Numbered from the stretch's first letter, positions 35,001 through 47,368 are shown. The stretch is 64,000 nt of DNA from Nipponacmea schrenckii (GCA_030562195.1 JAUJPP010000012.1:1736001-1800000); one strand, 5' to 3'. Numbers and translations are program-made. Notes: generated by a model not told the origin, from the letters alone.

Positions 35001-38000
35001 CACCTATATCAATTCTTCGTCACCCTGTCGAAACATCTCAAGTAGCTGTAACCACTGACAACGCGGAATCAAATATACCCGACATCATTAATTCACAGGT
35101 GACAGACAAATCCAAATTAGGATTCCTCCATCACAGTAGTGTAACACATGAAACCCGTACAACATCAGATTCAACCGTTCATAAAACGGAGAGTAAACAG
35201 CTGACTATCGCCCATCCTGACACTTCCTCTCTCGGGGATTTACTGGGTTCGGTAAACCTAACAGTGAACCCTGCTGATCTGCAAGCCCTTAAGGATCGTT
35301 ACAATTCTGAAGATACCACTCTGGATAATGATATAGTAGTTGCATACGGTGGCTACAATTGTAAGTATTTAGTTGCTTCATGTTATTATGTTGAATCTAA
35401 TCTCTTCTATGAAATTTATTTCATTTGATCATCAGAATAATAATCATCATCTTCTCTTTCATCAACATCATCACCGCAAGGTTCAACATCATCACCGCAA
35501 GGTTCAACATCATCACCGCAAGGTTCAACATCATCCCCGCAAGGTTTAACATCATCACCGCAAGGTTCAACATCTTCCCCGCACGGTTTAACATCATCAC
35601 TGCAAGGTTTAACATCATCACCTCAAGGTTCAGCATCATCTCCGCAAGGTTCAACATCATAACCGCATTGATCAGCATCATCACCCCAAGGTCCAACATC
35701 ATCACCGCAAGGTTCAACATCATTACTGCAAGGTTCAACATCATCACCGCAAGGATCAGCATCATCACCGTCATGTTCATCATCGTCATCTTTATCATCA
35801 TCCCCATTTTTTAAACACTACATTTTATTACTTTATTTCAGCGTATGCAAGGAGAGCTAAGGAAGTTGATCCCAAAGGAAATAGACTTGAAAGTTTAGAT
35901 ATGCGTTTAACTAAAGAACAATATAAATTATTTCACGAATCTTCGTAAGTACTCTTCACGTATTAATTAGAATTAGTTATGCAATCGTTTCCCTACAGTC
36001 AAAGCCAATATAAGGCCAGTGTGATATGGATTATGAATATCTGAAAAAGAGGCTGGTCTTACGAAGATATCCAGGGTGAAATTAAAGAGGCCGTTAACGA
36101 GACCATTATTTACGTTCAAAACTACTTAACCCAATACATGGATGGCTGTTATCGCTTACAGAATTCGTCTGAAATAAAATGAAAAATAGTGTCTAAAGCT
36201 GAATATCGCTGAAAATGTCTAATTTTGTTTAGCATCGTCCTGTAATATTTGTAGGAGAGAAAAAAGAAAGGCTATTCGACCGAACAGCTATTTATGGACG
36301 AATGGGATTATACCCTATACCATAGAGACTTCATTCCGTAAGATTTACCAATTATTTTCATATTCGTCATAGTTACTATATAGCAGGCCTTCTCAAGATA
36401 ATTTCCTGAAGCACCACTTTGGTCGAAATAGTGATCAAGAAGGGCCACCCATCGATTCGACTCGGGTAACAGTGGCGTTTAAGGAATTATTAGAGGGGGC
36501 AGGTGGGGGAGGTAATTCTTTAGTCGGATCAGTTTGTCCACAGGAGATTGCGATACATCTCATGGTAGGCCTACACTTACAATAAATCAGAAACTCTCCG
36601 ACCTTTACCCATACTACGACTAAATGTCGATTCATCCGCCTTGGTGAATTTTTTTAAAAACATTTGTCCATGGTATATAGGAAGCTTAATTAATTATTTT
36701 TCGTAAGAAATGTAGTCGAAGGTTTAGTTAGTATCTATCTCCGAGTTCAGAGCTGTGTTGTGATGTCTTGCATTGGGGCTCTTTTTGGCATAAATTTCAG
36801 TGAATCTCAATGATAGATCATTCCGGTTAATTACTGTATCAATTTTCAACGTGGTGAAATAGAACAGGGAAAATGCAAAGTATTCTTTGGAAGAGTGTTC
36901 AAGTGAAAATTTAAAGGATGACGTATACTGGCTTCTGATTGACAGTAAAAGAAAGAGAGGCAAAGCTTTTCTATTGTTTTTTAACTTATCTCAAATATGT
37001 CCGCTTGCTATTTTGGCTGTTGCAAAGCGCACACGCCGCCAGTTGAGAAGGCCTGCTATAGAGATTGTATACATAATACCTCAATGCTTTCCTAATCAAT
37101 ACCATCCCTGGATCAAAATGTAAGAAAGTAGGGTTGTTGGAAAGCACACATGATCTAACTTCTATAGTTCCTATGACAAAAAATGTTGCCTTTTATGGGA
37201 GTTGCTCCGTCTCAGTTTTGGGTAGCTAGCATGCTTTTGAGAATTTCCACCACTTAAAAATCAAAATTTCGTATATATTTGGGTATTTATACAAAGCTAA
37301 ACCATCCAAATTTGCTGGCAACGAAGAACATAAAGTGTCATTTTCTGTCTGACCCTTAGCCTGCTTATATGTCAACCGAGGATTAGTTTGCTGAAAATAA
37401 TTCTTAAATGTTGGTATTTTAAAGGGTTTAAATTTACTAAAGCGAAAACCTTATATACCATTACTGTGCTTTGTGTGTATCAGGTCCATAAAAAGTCTAT
37501 TTTGTATATTAAATGATCATGTTCACCATGTTAAGCTATAACAAATAATACTTAGAAAGGTTCTGTTCTATCTTATAGCTTCACAAGACGTAGAGAAAAT
37601 CCATATGTCTATGTCAGTATGGGAACGGGAGACTTGTATTAGATTTAGAAAGGCTTCCAGTAGAGATAGAAACTATGTCGTCATTAAAAATGGACAAGGG
37701 TAGGCCTTATTTTTTTTTGAACACCAAATACTAGTATGATATTAAATACGAAAGGTAGGCTTCCTATATTCACACCATCTCTTCAGGTGACTCATTTGTT
37801 ATCTGAAACCATCCTAATAATACTGTTTCATGAAAATAATTTTGTTTCACATCGAGCTGATATCGTTAATAGAATGAATGGGGAATAACTACTTTCGGAA
37901 CCTTGTTGGGGCTGAAATGTTTTTCTCTGGGCTGTAGCATATCTGGTCTAAAGACGCATTTTAGTGTGATACAGTAAATTTTAATTTTTAAATATATTTT

Positions 38001-40023
38001 TCAGTTGTAGTTCTCACGTTGGAATGATTGGCGGAGCTCAAGAATTAACTCTTCATCCTAATTGTAGAAAAGTAGGTTTAGTACTTAACATTATGTTGTG
38101 TTGTCTTAACCACTTTCCATGTGTCAATCTTGCGGTTGTCTTAAGTGCGAATTCTGGCAGGTATCTAAACCTTGTTAAGAACAGTAAAGGTACTGAAACG
38201 AAACGTCCTACGCTTATGTACCTAATGGGCTGATGAACACGAGCAAGGCAATGAGAGAATTTCTGCCAGGAAAGCGGCATTAACCTACTCTTCTTGCGAC
38301 TTGCAACTTACTGTCTAGGGATCTTTAACGTGCAAAGTCTGTATCACAGATGGCTTTGGTTTATTGTACCATCCGAGCGATTTCAACCCCTCCGACCTAC
38401 TTCATTGATCTGGGAAAAGCGGGTTGAAAAATCCGAAAGTTTTCTACGACCTTTGTCGTGATGGAACCTTGGACCCTTAAGTAGGCGATCAAGAATCATT
38501 GAGCCAACGCAGCTCGTGTTGTGCTATTATTTTCGTAAACATATGCAATTGAGCAATGAGAAATATTTTTCTTGTTCGTCGTCTGTAAACCAAAGATGTG
38601 CGTTTGAACAGAGGCCTATCAGTAAAAAAGGGACTCAGAAAAGATATACATTAATGCAGCGTTGTTCGTCATCATCATTGTTGAGGTGCCGAACATAAAC
38701 TCGGTTTCTTTTAATTTCAGAAACAACAAATAATAGTGCATGAATTAGGTCATGCGATCGGTATGATCCATGAACATCAGAGACCAGATCGAAATGATTA
38801 TGTGGTTATAAAGCAGGATAAAGCTATGGATAATACAGCGGCTGACTTCAGAATGTACAGTTGGAACGTAATTAACAGTCATAGTGTACAGTATGATTAT
38901 CAATCTATCATGCATTATGGTGGAACGGTAAGTAATTATCATATCTTTATCTATCAGTGTTTTGTCACTATATCTACGGATATAGCCGTTTAAAAAAAGC
39001 TGATAATATGCTTTATGTACTCTCGAAAAATGTAATTCGAACATTTTTTGTTTTGTGTGCAATTATATAAAGGCAAGACAGAAACTACGGTTGTTTAGAA
39101 TACCAGGGCCCTATTATATAATCATCTGGTACATGTTTGCAGTTTTTACCGTTGATGCTTTGCGCTGTTTTCATTGATTCCAGATTTAACCTTTATCAAT
39201 TGCACCGTTGTTGTCATACTGTATTCCTATCATTTCCAGGCATTCGCCCGGGCTTCCAATGCTATAACTATCGAGACAATCGACCCCTTTTATCAGGATT
39301 ACATTGGTAAAGCTACGACGATATCACAGTCGGATGTCACCACCGTTCAGAGGATGTACAATTGTGAGGTCAAACGTAAGTTCGGTTATATTGTTGTTCG
39401 CTGACTAGAAGAAACTTTAATCAATTGTTTTAGGATTTTAATTTTAGCAATCCGTATAACATAATGCAATGTTGATGTAACTACCTTCTCTTCCAGAAAA
39501 TTGAAATATACATCTTGTCACAATCGATCCATTTATTGTCCATCATGAGAATGTTATAAGCTATAGAAGTGACTGATTTAAAATTTTAGCTGCACGTATT
39601 TATTAAATTCTTGGGAGGAATTTGATTCTGAAAAGAGATTCGTATTGCTGCAATGCCCATTAACTCTTATGATTCTCGTGATTACCAATAAACCCGTCAC
39701 AGAAGTGCAGCCTCCCTTAATTACTAGGTGGTTTATTTTCAGAAACTCGACAGAACTTTTTGTCCACTCTATTTCCATCCTCAAATTTTGGTATAAACTT
39801 CAACCACAGAAACCCGGTTAATCTAATTAGAGTGGAAAGACCACGTTTTAATAGAAGAGTTGTGCGACCGACCGTTATAAATCGATTACCAGGTTCTGTC
39901 GTTCAATCACGACAAAATAACCGTGTAAATCGACGCAGAATACCAACTCACTCGAACTGGATTAACAATATAGTTGCGCCATTTTTTCAAAATGGTTTAA
40001 ACAGCCCTAGAACTAGATTTTAA
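32004..40023 (+). CDS. Secreted astacin-family zinc metalloprotease, nine exons
   Basis: Exons 32004-32135, 34619-35360, 35842-35944, 36255-36337, 37579-37699, 38005-38071, 38721-38927, 39240-39375 and 39743-40023 join in phase to 623 residues. Residues 1-28 hold a signal peptide (SLAILVCIILLLPSLRC); Met7 or an in-frame ATG at 31929 are other possible starts. RKKR at 57-60 is a furin-type site, residues about 80-150 are rich in Gln, His and Pro, and REKR at 327-330 precedes the catalytic domain (AIRPNSYLW onward). Zinc ligands His423, 427 and 433 with Glu424 lie in HELGHAIGMIHEHQRP; the Met-turn SIMHY is 478-482 (Met480, Tyr482). Cys373, 395, 414 and 527 match the usual disulfides. The usual FxGD propeptide switch appears as FHES (322-325). 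No EGF or CUB follows; a 90-residue Arg/Asn-rich tail ends the protein. Confidence 0.93.
33158..33388 (-). other. Unrecognised minus-strand frame in astacin intron 1
   Basis: A 76-residue frame, GC-richer than its surroundings, begins MRRLVDGCGLQVKN and contains RIRRTRHVFLERRKPDCNLL and FGGGFHLSLED. A donor-like 'ctacaggtaaag' lies after codon 11 on this strand. It may be part of an old mobile element or an exon of a nested gene. No family is recognised. Confidence 0.2.
33411..33660. repeat. Scattered 'ggtatttcgac' motif
   Basis: 'ggtatttcg' recurs near 33113, 33418, 33533, 33590 and, diverged, 33648, in AT-rich intron 1 sequence of the astacin gene. The spacing is irregular, so it is at most a very degenerate tandem array. 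Confidence 0.3.
34521..34601. mobile_element. 81-bp snapback element next to an astacin acceptor
   Basis: The 29-bp arms at 34521-34549 and 34573-34601 are inverted repeats with one mismatch, around a 23-bp loop. The right arm ends 17 bp before astacin exon 2 at 34619. Could be a minimal foldback MITE or a structured intron end. Confidence 0.8.
35462..35785. repeat. 21-bp minisatellite in astacin intron 2
   Basis: About 15 copies of 'caacatcatcaccgcaaggtt' fill most of the intron 35361-35841. Because the unit is a multiple of three and lacks stops, frames of 128-129 codons are open on both strands across it; they are artefacts. Confidence 0.93.
36466..37060 (+). repeat. Dispersed repeat R4, copy 1, in astacin intron 4
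   Basis: Colinear with 52499-53165: 'cagtggcgttt-aaggaattattag', G-rich run, 'cagtttgtccacaggagat', 'tagtatctatctccgagtt', 'agagtgttcaagtgaaaat' and 'ccagttgagaaggcctg' recur in order. The 'cagtggcg' start resembles the ends of several cut-and-paste transposon families; a matching right end was not found. Confidence 0.8.
38102..38720. other. Astacin intron 6 sequence, GC-richer than its neighbours
   Basis: Contains 'gggatctttaacgtgcaaag' and 'gatttcaacccctccgacc', phrases reminiscent of dispersed repeats in molluscs, but no second copy exists in this window. No coding support. Confidence 0.25.
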
Positions 40024-40748
40024 TCTGCTGACTCATATAAAACTATGGATGCAAGTACGTATTAGTTATTAACAAAAGTCTTGTGTTAGAAGCCTTCGAA
40101 AAGTCGGCCCAGGATTTGCGTAGAAACTACAGAAAACTAGCATCTAGCCTACAATCATTTGACTGTGCGATCCAAGAATTTGTGTATATCCTTCTTCCTT
40201 TCTATTTATAGATAAACTCAGGAAAAGGAAAATTCTTACAGCCAATGGAGTTTTTTTATCACAAATATTATGGTGTGTACATGGAGGATGTGTGAGGCTT
40301 TAAGAACATCACAATACCTTCTTGCATACGTCATATATCTCCTGAACCAGCTAGTGCTGACCATACTATCTGAAATTCAAGTTACACCTTTTACATTCCT
40401 TTGTTATATTCTATGCTCGTAAATTGTGGGCGTGGGACAGGAAAAAGAAATTTCTCTCTTGCCTCGATTAATCAAGTAATGTCCAATATTAATCATCATA
40501 GCTATTACAAATTAACAAGCTAGAATGAATTTATGGGATAATGACTTAACACACCTAGTTTGAAGAAATTCCGGGCTGATCCTTTTCAGTCATATAATAC
40601 TGTTCATATTTATACATCCGGAATACTAGTTCTGGTTCAGATCATAAAGCGAAATCTCCAGCACTATTTAATTACATGTATTTATTCTACTTTAGATTCC
40701 TCATAGTTACAGGCGAAAGCAATTAAACACATTAATATATCCCTTCAG

Positions 40749-40754
40749 AATAAA
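40749..40754 (+). terminator. Candidate polyadenylation signal of the astacin gene
   Basis: AATAAA in 'cagaataaagttt', 726 bp after the stop. It is the nearest clear signal I noticed. Confidence 0.35.
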
Positions 40755-41279
40755 GTTTCTTGTCTTCGCAGGTGCCAATTTCAGCTAACTCAAAAAGAAT
40801 GAGGCATCCCCTCTCAATCAATAATGTGCAAAAGTCAAAATTCTCGAACGATACAGACGAATACGAAATGTCCACAGTTAACTTGCAAATTAATTATTGT
40901 TTGATATTAATAAGTATTCATATTGTAGTCAAAAAGGGGTACTCTGAATATAAATAATTGTTTTGGGTATATTAAAGTTTTTTTTAAAAAAAGATCTCAA
41001 ATTGTTTTTATGTTACCAAAAGGTTCGACTGTTTTCTGCTTTAGCAGACTGTCACAACTAGAAAGTCCCTGCTACACAAACAACAGAAACTATAAAGAGC
41101 CCAGTATTAAGACGTCTGAATCCTTAATCGTTAGTCCGTAATGCTAAATTCATACTCCTTCAATTGTTAGTTATTTTTGACATTTGTTTAACAAAATCAA
41201 CATTTGTTAATAAACATCTAGACTAAATTCGTTCTCAAAATCAATAATTTGTCAAGTAAAATTTGGGAAATATTAAGAG

Positions 41280-41850
41280 GGATTTGTACAAGGTTATAAG
41301 TGTTAGAATAAGGAAAGGAAAGACTAGTTGTAGGGTAAAATTAAGAGAGACTTTCGGTCAATATTTAGAGAATATAACATGGAATTTGAAATATTAAGGC
41401 AAAGGGAATATAGATATACTTCAGGACAAGGAGATAAGGAGACGTGGAACTTTCTACACAATAATTAACGATATGGAAAGGTGCGGACAAGGAGATACGA
41501 TATTTAAAGGAACGGAGAGATGAGGTTTTAGGACCAGAAAGAACGTGATTTAAGGTCATGGACAGAGACTTTGGGACAAGAATATCTAAGAACACGTATG
41601 GTTATTCAAAACTTTAGGACAAGGATAGGATGCGACCTTGAACAATGGGAAACTTTCACCTAGGAGAGGGAAAAAATCTTTGGGAAAGAAAAAATGAGAG
41701 ACTATAGGACATGGAGAAAAAAGTTTAAAGGGCAAAGAAAGATGAGACTGAGGACTAAAGAAACTTGAAAAAAGGCTATTTATGGATATGGAAAATTGGG
41801 AGACTTTACGACCAAAAGTAAATTGGTATACATAATGACAAGGCGAAATG
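41280..41850. repeat. Very degenerate purine-rich tandem repeat
   Basis: 'ggacaaggagat' and variants ('ggacaaggata', 'ggacatggagaa', 'gggacaagaata') recur about every 45-60 bp with 'gagactt' between them. Low conservation. Confidence 0.5.
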
Positions 41851-43018
41851 ACACTATAAGACTATTTGTCACTAATGAGCACATGTGAATAATTTATATA
41901 GAGCTTTAGTAGCAAAGTACAACAAGAAGTATAATTGAAAAGACTTTAATTTTCAAATATACATTGTAACAAAGAGAAATACAACAGAATACACGCCAGC
42001 ATGCATTATAAAACAACATTAAACTTTTACAGTACAATTCATAAGAGCGATATCTAAAAAAATGAATTGTATTAGATACAAATTAACATACAGTATATAA
42101 TACAAACACTACTGGCAATTTACTGTTGTCATAAAGACAAATTGTCATCAATGATAAAACTTATTGAAATCAAAGATATCTAGAAATTATCAATTAATAT
42201 ATCTATATCTATATATATAATATATTTTATAAGATTAAATATAATTAAGACAATGATAAAGATAAAAAAAAAGAGATATAAATTTCATTCAATAAAAATG
42301 AAAATAAAAAGGATTTAAAAGCACCTAAAAAAAAAATACAAAAAATACAAAATGTTAAAATAAGTAAAGATGGTTTACTTCAATAATATATAAATGAAAA
42401 ATAAGCTAAGCAATATCATTAGGATATGACATTAAGCAGGGATCGCAATATAAAAAAATATTTGAATACATGTAGTTAAAGTCATTTGTAATATGATGAC
42501 CAAAATGATAACCCATGCATGCTCTTTTCAGCAATGAGTTTTGAATAAATCGCATTTGGGTGAAACTCAACTTTGCTAACTAATAGGAATGATGTATATT
42601 ATATTTAAATTCAAAACTCACAAAATTGAATGATAAATACAACCATAATTCACAAAGGATAAAAAAGAAATGCAACAACATAGACATTTTAAAGTTGAAG
42701 ATGTTACCATATAAGGCACATAGAATAGTTAAGTAGGTTGGTAAAATAGTGAAATGAAAAATACAAATATATCTATATATCTAATAACTAAAAGAATGTT
42801 TAAATATGAATTCAAAATGTTTTGTTATAATAACTATAGGCAATGAATTACGTTTCACAAAATCTTATGGCAATGACCTTTTTGTTTGTTCCATACCCAT
42901 AACAGCTGGGTGGACTGAAATACTAAGGAAGGTGATTTATCAAATCTATTTATCAATATCAACATGTCTTATGGTTAGGAGATTCATTCAGTTGGAACCA
43001 ATGTGTTATATTGGAGAA

Positions 43019-46000
43019 CTAGTTATTTTGATGTAGATGTAAGATTGGAGTATTATTATCACTAGCTATAATATTTGTGATTGACTTTGGTCGTGATTTT
43101 TGAGATGTAAGATATTGTGTTAAATCTACTCCTAGTTTAGACAATTCCTTTTACATGATTTACTTCCTTCATCTTCTGGTTGTTTTTATACTGAAACAGA
43201 TTAAAATATTCATTTAAAACAATGCATCAACTGCAGTAACTTTACATCACACCAAATTGAAAAATCAGCTGCAGAAAGGATCTGGGACGATTTTAAGGTT
43301 GTCCTACTTACAGTTAAATCTGCTATGGTTTCCTGTTTATATTTATTCAACTTTTCCTCATGTAATTTTTTCTCCAGTTCTAAACTATGCACATGATTTG
43401 ATCTGTAATTAAAGAATGAAATGATAACATAAGTTCAACTGAAAATTATTGGCGCTACTTCACTTATGTACCTCTCGATGATTTTAATAGTTTATCCACT
43501 AAAAGACACTCAATGCACTAAAGGACATTATTCTGAATGTTCACACCAAATTTCATCAAATTATTCTCATCTGTTATTGACATTTACAGAGCTGTAACTA
43601 CATCAAAGCAATTGCCTCATGCCGCATTTGACAAAACAAAAATCATAAATTTGATATCAGCTAAATGTATGGAATATTTGAAATCTAGTCCACCAAAAGC
43701 GCTGTGAATTAAACCCAAAGTTACAGCGTTGTGTTAATTGTTGTCTGATATCTTTTTAAAGGGAGTCAACTCCTGATAGTTAAGAGAAGGTAACACTGAT
43801 GCAGAACAACAAGACCACCACAATTAAACAAATAATCTATACTCACAATTCAAGATCATGTAGATGCTCTAATGCAGCTATTTCCATACTTTGTTCTATA
43901 AAATACAAAAAAACAAAAAGACTGAGAATCGAAGTTGAGGTTGATTTAATAAATTGTGTGATAATTTTGAATGAAACTTCAACACAAAATGTTAACTCTT
44001 TGAACAGTTGGTCAGTTCCTGACTGCCAAGTGATTTCTTCCACATTTTAAGAAAACTACACAACTCTATCACTAGTATAGAGAAGTTGTATTTTGGTTAG
44101 AATTATTCACATAATGTTTGTTAGATGTGTTTGTGAGACATCATGCACAGAAACAATGCAAGATACAATAGTTAGTTTGAGCTGCATCATATATTAACAT
44201 TAAAAGACATGAACAAAATAACCAGATAAGCTAACCTTGTTTGATTCTATCCATTTCACTTTGTAACTTTATATCTATCAATTCTTGGTTCTGTTTTTCT
44301 TCTTCAAACTATAATAAATAGATAACACTACTTGAAATAATATTACAACTTACCGTACTATACCCAGTAGGCTATATGGTCTTACTTTTTATGGCCAATA
44401 ATAGTTAAACATTCACAGTCTTGTTGGATTGATTGTCATTAGCATGAAAACAAATATGACAAATGATAATTCACCTTTAATTTTAAGTCTGTACGTTTCC
44501 CAATGGCCCAGTCATGCATCTTCTGCAGCTTATCATGAGTAAAATATCCTCTGAAGACCACTTTTGTTACAGAATATCCTATAGCTTTACATCTCTCTAA
44601 TAATTGAGGGTATGTCTTTATTTCATTTAGTAGATCTGAGGTATTGATAAAATTAATATACCTGAAAATATACACAATAATTATGTATAAAAAAGGAAAT
44701 TTTCTCTTCTTTAACAAGACAAACGTCTTCAATATCCCTTAAGGAGGCAGAAGGGGGAACAGTTACTTAGTCACAAGAAATTTGGTCACCGTAAATATGG
44801 TCACAGTAATATGGACACAAGGTATTTTGGTCACAGTAATACTGGGCACAAGATGATATGGTCTCAGTAATATGGGCACAAGGTGTTTTGGTAACAGTAA
44901 TACTGGCACAAGGTAACATGGTCACAGTAATATGGGCACAGGATAATATGGTCACAGGTTACCTTGTGCCCGTATAACTGTGACCAAATTAACTTGTGCC
45001 AGTATTACTGTGACCATTTTTCCTGTGACCAAGTTACCTTCATTCGGCAGAAGAGTAGGATGTAAATTTAACAAGACAAACATGGCAAAACATCTTTATA
45101 TTAAATGAGACAATTTTGGTCCAACATTTAATAGTAATGTTTGCATTTATTTGTACCAATACATAAATTATTTCTTCCTATTTTTAACTATAATATACAC
45201 TTCTATATACACGTACGTTTGTTTTGATGCAAAGGCCACAACATCAGCACATAAACAACTGAAAAATAAAAAAATAAAAATATAATTAAAACAAATTTAA
45301 TGCAAACATTTTGGCCTACTTTCAATCTTTAGGAAAAATGAAAAAAAAATTGGAATAAACTTAAGATAGGAATTAAAACATTTTTGAAATATCAATGCCG
45401 ATTTTAACAGAGAAAAGTTCTTACTTGATGAAATCTGCTTTAGGATCCTTTGTAGAATTAAGCTGAAAATAAAACAATTATTAGAAAGATCTAAATATAA
45501 GACATATTTTGTCAAGAAACCATTTCAGAGTTTTTGCCTAGTAAATCTCATAGGATCCAGCTGGCTAGTTTATAATGGCCAAAATGTCCAATGCAATTTA
45601 ATATACATATAAGATAACAACAATATTATTATATTTAAGCTGCCGATTCCTTTCCAGGCTTTATTAAGTTTTCAAACTAGTTGAGAACCAAGAAATTATC
45701 TTAAACTCACCATTAAATCTACATCAACTAATTCATAAAACATCATCAACTTGACTCTAATGAGGGCATCATCTGCTGTCCGAACTTCATCTACCTAAAC
45801 ATAAAATATACACCATACAAGGTGTTAACTGTACCTCTATTTAACAAGTGCCCATGATAAGGAAACCATGAATATCCACATACAAAAAGTTTGTAGCCTA
45901 TATGTTCCTTAGTTACTCAATATATAAAGAAAACACTTATCAGTCATGGGTTAACAAGAAATATATCTATTTTGATCTTCATGTTTGTCTTTCTAGCAAT

Positions 46001-47368
46001 AAAGTTCATTGTACATTCTGTAATCCTAAAATTCTGTAAGAAATAGCAAACAATTATAAACTTACATTGTAGTAAAACTGATCAGGTATAATTTTCAACT
46101 TTGTAAATCTGTCTGCATTTGGTATAAAGTTAGTTTTAGACTTTGGATCAGTACCATGCCAAACAAACTCGTGCAACCTGAAAAGTCAGTAAAGAGTCTA
46201 TATACTATAGACAGACATAAGCAAACTTTACATACCATGTATTAATAAATGACAATAGTATCTCCACCTTTAGCAACATATACATATAGGCCTACTACAC
46301 TGTTCTTTTCATTCTTTACTTGATACTTTTCTTTAACAGAAACTGTAATCTGGAATCTGTATGAACTAACCTTTCACTAGCAGCTGACAGCACTAGATCT
46401 AGAATTAGGAATTCATAGGTCTATTCAAATTGATGTGAATTTTCAGTGTTTATTAAATTAAACATCTCATATCTTATACTCACCATTCATTAGCTGCAGG
46501 CATAAACAATGTAGGTCCATACAGAACATAACGATTGGTTGTAGATTCATCTTGTTTATAAACAACTAAGGCTTCATTAGCATCCAATGAAGTACATTCT
46601 TTTATTTTAATATCAGTATAGGTTATTGGGTTTAAAAATCTAAACTCTGGTCTAGAAAAAAAAGAAACTAAACTTCACTGTCCAAACAGCAAGGCAGTTC
46701 ACAGTTATATAATCTAAAAATCAATGAATTCATATGTCTTTAGTATTTCAACAGAATGTGTTTAAGTTTGAGAAAAGAATATTGTATGTAGCCTATATTG
46801 AAGATATTTTGTATTAATATTACCCTCTAACATGTTCCACCTGTCCATTTCTATAATGTAGAGATAAATACTGATTCTGACTTGCTGAATATTTCCTTAA
46901 TATCTGGAACTTTTCTCTCCATAGAAACAACTAAAATTAGAAAGGTAAAATTATATAAAAATGCGGTCAACACTGACACAGTTCATTTACATTTGAATCG
47001 ATGAAAAATCAAAGTGGAGAATGAGAGTTCTGATATACAGAATAGAAAAAAGAACACTCACCCGTTTTGGACCATCTTCAATCCGAGCTATTCCATCATG
47101 GCTGTAAATCAGAGCCTGTAAATGATTAGTTAATGATAAGTTTCAACAATAAAAATAAACCCAATTGGGAGAGAGTGTAGGAAGAATCTAAATGTATTGG
47201 ACAATTTACAAATATAGATGAGACTTCAGAAATAAGCATACCAGTGAATTTGTTAATCTTCGTTTAGATGGATCAGGTTGACATTTTTGCCAACAGTTGG
47301 ATAACTATCATTTCATTGTAAATATTTACCTGTTCTCCAACTTCTAAAATCTGCCAACCGACTGTCAT
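43019..47368 (-). CDS. Vault shoulder / SPFH-like domain protein with coiled coil, 13 exons
   Basis: Coding order: 47330-47368, 47062-47115, 46824-46930, 46484-46651, 46066-46177, 45711-45794, 45425-45462, 45217-45258, 44475-44661, 44236-44308, 43847-43895, 43312-43402 and 43019-43147. All junctions are GT-AG and in phase, giving 390 residues from MTVGWQILEVGEQ to HLHQNN. The middle (about 70-250) resembles the shoulder of major vault protein, an SPFH/band-7-like fold: DANEALVVYKQ, RYVLYGPTLF, DDALIRVKLMMFYELVDVDL, TKDPKADF and CADVVAFAS, then VVFRGY. Residues about 270-350 form a charged coiled coil (FEEEKQNQELIDIKLQ, LELEKKLHEEK). It is much shorter than vault protein (about 870) and lacks its N-terminal repeats; no signal peptide or TM segment. 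Probably cytosolic and self-associating. The final acceptor ('gtaaaag') is poor; see findings. Confidence 0.82.
44760..45045. repeat. Minisatellite that reverses orientation, in intron 8 of the vault-like gene
   Basis: Direct units with 'ggtcacagtaatatgggcac' plus 'aaggta' run to about 44955. Then the inverse ('accttgtgcccgtat', 'actgtgacca') runs to about 45037. The two halves can pair over roughly 80 bp around a centre near 44957. Confidence 0.88.

Larger units (their letters stand above)
40024..43018. other. Convergent intergenic region between astacin and vault-like genes
   Basis: The two genes face each other here. It holds the astacin 3' UTR, with AATAAA at 40749-40754. A purine-rich stretch at about 41280-41850 loosely repeats 'ggacaaggaga' and 'gagactttaggac'. 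AT-only low-complexity sequence lies at 42180-42420. No coding sequence was recognised; frames at 40760-40957 and 42806-43036 have no support. Confidence 0.5.

Noticed and set aside
35421..35814. Long open frames of 128-129 codons on both strands
   Set aside because: They run through a 21-bp intronic minisatellite; the period is a multiple of three, so stop-free frames are expected on both strands.
42855..42914. Alternative last exon of the vault-like gene on the minus strand (begins STQLLWVW)
   Set aside because: Good acceptor and in phase, but the exon at 43019-43147 has a better, family-like C-terminal sequence.
44767..44955. Minus-strand 62-residue Cys/Thr-rich frame
   Set aside because: Translation of the inverted minisatellite in an intron.
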